A DNA stretch of 21,379 nt, from the NCBI GenBank assembly GCA_038322995.1, contig JBBQGM010000089.1:1-21379 (forward strand). Reading direction: 5' to 3'. This document shows, piece after piece, positions 17,541-21,379 of this stretch (position 1 is the first letter of the stretch; every line of letters begins with the position of its first letter). Made by a program: the position numbers and the translations under genes. This stretch comes from QHXQ01 sp038322995. Its GTDB lineage: Bacteria > Acidobacteriota > Blastocatellia > Pyrinomonadales > Pyrinomonadaceae. The notes beneath the pieces are model-generated. The model had not been told where the DNA came from. It worked only from the letters and a program-made list of their open reading frames with translations, and did no database searches.

Positions 17541-19912
17541 TCGGCATGTCGGCCGAACGACTCGCGCAGATCGATCAAGTAATTCAGCAATCAATCGAGC
17601 GCAAGGAGATGCCGGGCGCGGTGGTGTTGGTCGGGCGGCGTGGGCGCGTGGTGTGGCGCAAGGCTTATGGGGCGCGGGCGGTTGAGCCGGCGCGGGAGGC
17701 GATGACGACAGACACGATCTTCGATCTGGCCAGTCTGACAAAGGTGGTGGCGACGGCGACGAGCATTATGATCCTGGTCGAGCGCGGACAGGTGCGGCTG
17801 AATGACAACTTAGTGCGCTATCTCCCCGAAGTGAAAGGCGAGGGACGCGATGCCGTCACGATTGAGCAGTTGTTGACACACCGCTCAGGCTTTGCGCCGG
17901 ACTTCGATCTCGCGGAGCAGTGGACGGGTTACGACGAAGCGATCAAGCGGCTGGCGACGGAACGGTTACGCAATCCACCGGGCGCGCGGTTTGTCTATAG
18001 TGACATCAATTACATCGCGCTCGCTGAAGTCGTGCGGCGCGTGTCGGGCCTCGCGCTCGCCGAGTTTGCGCGCAAGCATATCTACGAGCCACTCGGCATG
18101 CGCGACACAGGCTTTCGGCCGGCGGCCGCTTTGCGTCCGCGCATCGCGCCGACCGAGAAGCGCCGCGCACAGGCCGCTTATCTTGGCGGGCGGGCGGAGC
18201 CAGCGAGCGCGGCGGGCGAGCAATGGCTGCGCGGCGAGGTGCATGATCCGACAGCGTTTCGCATGGGTGGTGTCGCGGGCCACGCCGGCCTATTCTCGAC
18301 CGCTGACGATCTGGCGATCTATTGCCAGATGATCTTGAACGGTGGCGCGTATAACGGCGGGCGTATCCTGAGTCCGTTTGGTGTGGCCGCGATGACGCGC
18401 CCACGCGCGGTGGAAGCGGACGGCACGGCACGCGGGCTTGGTTGGGACATAGCGAGCGGCTTCTCATCGAATCGCGGCGACATCTTTCCGCTTGGCTCGT
18501 TCGGCCACACGGGTTTCACGGGCACATCGCTCTGGCTCGATCCGGCGAGCGAGACGTTCGTCGTGTTTCTCAGTAATCGCGTCCACCCGGACGGCAAAGG
18601 CGACGTGACGCCGGTGCGCAGCCGGGTCGCGTCCATCGTCGCCGCGTCAATCATGGACACGAGCGCGGAAGCGGCCCGCGCGGAATCGGCGCGCTTCTCG
18701 GCCGAGTTGCTGGCGAGCGTCGCGCGCATCACGGGCGCAAACTTGCCGACGGCCAACGCCAGCAGTGCGAGCGCGACAGACACGGAAGTCTTGACCGGCA
18801 TTGATGTCTTAGAGCGCGATGGCTTCAAACAACTCGCTAACCTGCGCGTCGGGCTGGTGACGAATCACACGGGCCGCGACCGGCACGGGCGACCGACGAT
18901 TGACGTGCTGCGCGCCGCGCCGAACGTCAAACTCGTCGCCCTCTTCTCGCCAGAACATGGCATACGCGGGCTGGCGGACGAGAGCGTGTCAGACACGAAA
19001 GACGAGCAGACGGGCCTCCCTGTCTATTCGCTCTATGGCGAGACGCGCCGGCCGACGACCGCGCAGTTGCAGGACCTCGACGCCCTCGTCTATGACATAC
19101 AAGACATCGGCACGCGCTTCTACACGTACATCTCCACGCTCGGCTACGTGCTGGAAGCGGCGGCGGCGGCGCATCTGCCGGTTTACGTGCTTGATCGGCC
19201 GAACCCGCTGGGCGGCCTTGACGTGGAAGGCCCGTTGGCAGATGCGGACAAGCTTTCGTTCACCGCGTATCACACGATCCCTGTCCGGCACGGCCTGACG
19301 GTCGGCGAGCTTGCGCGCCTCTTCAACGAAGAGCGCAAACTTAATTGCGATTTGCGCGTCGTGCAGATGGATGGCTGGCACCGCGCGCAGTGGTTCGACG
19401 CGACGAATCTCGTGTGGGTCAATCCTTCGCCCAACATGCGCAGCCTGACCGCAGCGACACTTTATCCCGGCGTCGGCCTGCTCGAAACGACGAACCTGTC
19501 GGTCGGGCGCGGGACAGATACGCCGTTTGAACTCATTGGCGCGCCGTGGCTCGATGGCCAAAAGTTGGCCGCTTATTTGAATGAGCGCCACATCGCGGGC
19601 GTGCGGTTCGTGCCCGTGCGCTTCAAACCGAACGCTTCGGTTTTCAAGCATGAAGAATGCGGTGGCATCAATATCGTCATCACGGAGCGCGCGGTGTTTC
19701 AATCTGTGCGCGTTGGGATAGAAATCGCGGTCGCACTCAGGCGGCTCTATCCGGCGGAGTGGCAGGCGGACAAGTACACGCGCCTGCTCGTTAATACTGA
19801 CGCGCTCACGCGGGTAGAGCGCGGCGATGCGCCCGCAGAGATCGTGCGCTCGTGGCAGGCGGCACTCGACGAGTTTCGCCGCGTGCGCGCGCGCGTCTTG
19901 TTGTATCGCTGA
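17387..19912 (+). CDS. namZ: Fusion of AmiE-like serine hydrolase and NamZ exo-beta-N-acetylmuramidase (DUF1343, GH171)
   Basis: This exported protein of 841 residues has two enzymes in one chain. After a signal peptide (to about residue 45), residues 60-430 form a class C beta-lactamase-like hydrolase with S116-L-T-K119, Y204-S-D206 and H374-T-G376. In B. subtilis the relative AmiE removes peptides from MurNAc. Residues 468-840 are DUF1343: VGLVTNHTGRD, FSPEHGIRG with E523, YDIQDIGTRFYTYISTLGY and VLDRPNPLGG. NamZ cleaves non-reducing-end MurNAc from peptidoglycan. In B. subtilis namZ, nagZ and amiE are separate neighbouring genes, and here amiE and namZ are joined directly behind nagZ. The start is uncertain between ATG 17387 and ATG 17399, the latter with GGA at 17389. 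The upstream open frame overlaps nagZ and is not used. Confidence 0.87.
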   Translation: MELLMSIFCCPAKLIFSRAGTPLRFFLVCSLLFTLGPCSLAISLPITQPAAVGMSAERLAQIDQVIQQSIERKEMPGAVVLVGRRGRVVWRKAYGARAVEPAREAMTTDTIFDLASLTKVVATATSIMILVERGQVRLNDNLVRYLPEVKGEGRDAVTIEQLLTHRSGFAPDFDLAEQWTGYDEAIKRLATERLRNPPGARFVYSDINYIALAEVVRRVSGLALAEFARKHIYEPLGMRDTGFRPAAALRPRIAPTEKRRAQAAYLGGRAEPASAAGEQWLRGEVHDPTAFRMGGVAGHAGLFSTADDLAIYCQMILNGGAYNGGRILSPFGVAAMTRPRAVEADGTARGLGWDIASGFSSNRGDIFPLGSFGHTGFTGTSLWLDPASETFVVFLSNRVHPDGKGDVTPVRSRVASIVAASIMDTSAEAARAESARFSAELLASVARITGANLPTANASSASATDTEVLTGIDVLERDGFKQLANLRVGLVTNHTGRDRHGRPTIDVLRAAPNVKLVALFSPEHGIRGLADESVSDTKDEQTGLPVYSLYGETRRPTTAQLQDLDALVYDIQDIGTRFYTYISTLGYVLEAAAAAHLPVYVLDRPNPLGGLDVEGPLADADKLSFTAYHTIPVRHGLTVGELARLFNEERKLNCDLRVVQMDGWHRAQWFDATNLVWVNPSPNMRSLTAATLYPGVGLLETTNLSVGRGTDTPFELIGAPWLDGQKLAAYLNERHIAGVRFVPVRFKPNASVFKHEECGGINIVITERAVFQSVRVGIEIAVALRRLYPAEWQADKYTRLLVNTDALTRVERGDAPAEIVRSWQAALDEFRRVRARVLLYR

Positions 19913-19940
19913 AAATCCGAATTGAATTGAGGGTGAATTG

Positions 19941-20819
19941 ATGCGGAAAAGCTTGCTGGCCAGTCTATCTATTGCGACCCTGCTGTTGCTGCAATCGGCC
20001 GTGTTTGCGTGGGACGATACGGGGCACATGCTGGTCTCGACGATTGCGTATGGCCGATTGAACCCGACGGCGAAGGCGCGCGTCGATGCGTTGACGAAAA
20101 CGATTCGCTTCTGCGGTAAAAGTTATGACGGTGTGACGGTGGCTGTCTGGATGGACGACATCAAGAGCGATTCGACGCACGACGATATGCGCGTGTGGCA
20201 CTACACCGATTATCCCTTCTTCGATGGCGTGCCCGTCGATCCCAATGTGAAGCCGGATGCGGAGAATGCGGTTGCGCGCATCAAGTGGGCCACGGAGACG
20301 TTGCGCAAGGGCACAGGCTCGGACAAGCACGACGCCGAACTACTTGGTTACCTGTTCCACCTCATCGGCGACATACATCAACCGCTCCATGCCACGACAC
20401 GCTTCACGGCGAAGAACCCGAAAGGCGATGCGGGCGGCAACGGGTTCAAACTCGTGGGCGTGCCCGACAATTTGCATTGGTACTGGGACGGGGCGGCCGG
20501 CGCATTCAATTTCTGGTCGCCCCAGCGTCCGCTCGACACGCGTGACCGTGGCCGCTTAGAAGAGTTTGCCCGCACCTTGACGACAGAGTTTCCCGCCGGG
20601 CAGAACGCGGCGGCGCAAGAGTTGAACCCGGACAAGTGGGCGCAGGAGAGTTATATGCTGGCGACGACGGTCGTCTATAACTTGCCGGAGAATACCGTGC
20701 CGACCGATCAGTACAACACGAAGGCGCGCATGATCGCGCGGCAACGGCTCACGCTCGCGGGCTATCGCTTAGCCGATGTCATTAACAGCATTTTCCCTGA
20801 AAACAAACTCGGCGCATAG
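19941..20819 (+). CDS. S1/P1 family zinc nuclease, exported
   Basis: This 292-residue secreted nuclease hydrolyses single-stranded RNA and DNA and often removes 3'-phosphate. The signal peptide ends at AVFA, so the mature protein begins with W24, as required, since the N-terminal Trp is itself a zinc ligand. Aligned by spacing with P1 nuclease, all nine zinc ligands are present: W24, H29, D72, H87, H140, D144, H150, H179 and D183 (motifs WDDTGH, VWMDD, HYTDYP, FHLIGDIHQPLH and NLHWYWD). ATG 19941 follows GAGGGTG at 19929-19935. A TTG directly before it is not needed. The gene is 28 nt after the AmiE-NamZ fusion and is the last in the operon, ending at the hairpin 20826-20895. Confidence 0.95.
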   Translation: MRKSLLASLSIATLLLLQSAVFAWDDTGHMLVSTIAYGRLNPTAKARVDALTKTIRFCGKSYDGVTVAVWMDDIKSDSTHDDMRVWHYTDYPFFDGVPVDPNVKPDAENAVARIKWATETLRKGTGSDKHDAELLGYLFHLIGDIHQPLHATTRFTAKNPKGDAGGNGFKLVGVPDNLHWYWDGAAGAFNFWSPQRPLDTRDRGRLEEFARTLTTEFPAGQNAAAQELNPDKWAQESYMLATTVVYNLPENTVPTDQYNTKARMIARQRLTLAGYRLADVINSIFPENKLGA

Positions 20820-20825
20820 CTCGAC

Positions 20826-20895
20826 GAAGCAGCCACGCCAAACTAAAGGCGGCGTCTCGCATGAGACGCCGCCTTTAGTTTGGCGTGGCTGCTTC
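20826..20895. terminator. Perfect 33-bp hairpin, bidirectional terminator
   Basis: The left arm 20826-20858 is the exact reverse complement of the right arm 20863-20895, with a GCAT loop. It starts 6 nt after the nuclease stop codon and ends 4 nt before the stop codon of the convergent outer-membrane gene. The core AACTAAAGGCGG resembles AACTTAAAGGCGG of the hairpin at 9074. Confidence 0.85.
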
Positions 20896-20899
20896 AGGG

Positions 20900-21379
20900 T
20901 TAGAACTGAAGCTTCAGACCGAACTGGATGACGCGCGCCGACTCGCCGGTCTGGATGACGTTCGTCGCGGTGTTGGGCGCAACGGTCGTGCAGCAAGTCT
21001 GCCCAAATTGCGGACTCGTGAAGGTCGGCGAACCGACCGATGCGCTGCGTGGGTTGTCGAAGTTCGGGTGGTTGAGCGCGTTGAACATCTCGGTGCGGAA
21101 TTGCAACTTCCAGCGCTCGGTAATGTTAATCACCTTAACAAAACCGAGATCGACATTCCAGTAGCTCGGACTGGTGAAGATGTTGCGCCCCGCCCCGTTG
21201 CTGCCCACCGCCGGAATGGCAAAGGCACTGTTATCACGAAAGACTACAGGGCCGATGACGTTGGGAATCTCCTGCAACTGCGACTGCACAGGTGCAATCA
21301 CGGCGGCGCGCGAGACGTGCGAGCCGTTCCGCGTGAACACGCCGCTGTTGACCTGAAACGGCTCGCCGGTCATGTAGGT
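20900..21379 (-). CDS. C-terminus of an Oar-like TonB-dependent outer-membrane protein (partial)
   Basis: The frame is open to the window edge, so only the last 160 or so residues are present. The sequence has the phrases typical of the large carboxypeptidase-regulatory-like/TonB-dependent proteins that are abundant in acidobacteria: NIFTSPSYWNVDLGFVKV, then ITERWKLQFRTEMFNALNHP, and a final strand RVIQFGLKLQF ending in Phe, as outer-membrane barrels do. The ligand is unknown. It converges on the scavenging operon and shares its terminator. An ATG at 21373 lies in frame but is internal to the domain, not the start. Confidence 0.85.
   Translation of the reverse strand, partial: TYMTGEPFQVNSGVFTRNGSHVSRAAVIAPVQSQLQEIPNVIGPVVFRDNSAFAIPAVGSNGAGRNIFTSPSYWNVDLGFVKVINITERWKLQFRTEMFNALNHPNFDNPRSASVGSPTFTSPQFGQTCCTTVAPNTATNVIQTGESARVIQFGLKLQF

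Overview
The window looks like a chromosomal segment of a GC-rich, Gram-negative, LPS-exporting bacterium, most likely an acidobacterium. The evidence is an lptC-lptB-rpoN-hpf block, many Sec-type signal peptides, and the C-terminus of an Oar-like TonB-dependent outer-membrane protein at the right edge. The phylum call is an inference from gene families, not from a marker search.

Left block (1-5628, + strand): a very long LptC-like protein with LptA/OstA-like repeats, LptB, sigma-54 (RpoN), and long-form ribosome hibernation factor HPF. This is a known conserved housekeeping neighbourhood.

Split-tRNA block (5697-6648): a tRNA-Arg gene on + is interrupted exactly in its anticodon loop. The AT-rich insert carries a complete, oppositely oriented tRNA-Arg(CCU) and a 151-residue PD-(D/E)XK protein whose active-site spacing matches the tRNA-intron homing endonuclease I-Ssp6803I. 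No group I intron core was recognisable by eye. This is one of the two most unusual parts of the window.

Middle block (6769-12819): a secreted M28B zinc peptidase on +, ending at a long hairpin. Facing it on - are a large secreted multidomain DRGH (NucA-type) nuclease and, downstream of it, a NuiA-type nuclease inhibitor, which together look like a nuclease and immunity pair.

Right block (13177-20895, + strand): after a 0.7-kb divergent intergenic region with a good sigma-70-like promoter comes a tight four-gene run. It encodes an SSS-family sodium:solute symporter, a NagZ-type GH3 glycosidase, a fusion of an AmiE-like serine hydrolase with a NamZ (DUF1343/GH171) exo-muramidase, and an S1/P1 zinc nuclease with all nine zinc ligands. 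I read it as a locus for scavenging or recycling peptidoglycan sugars and nucleic acids. The GH3 protein ends in an unexpected domain of about 100 residues that aligns almost column by column with ubiquitin. That domain lies in a patch of lower GC that runs into the next gene's signal peptide, and it is the second most unusual item.

Three long perfect hairpins (9074-9120, 9580-9623, 20826-20895) act as probable terminators. The window closes with the partial Oar-like gene on -.
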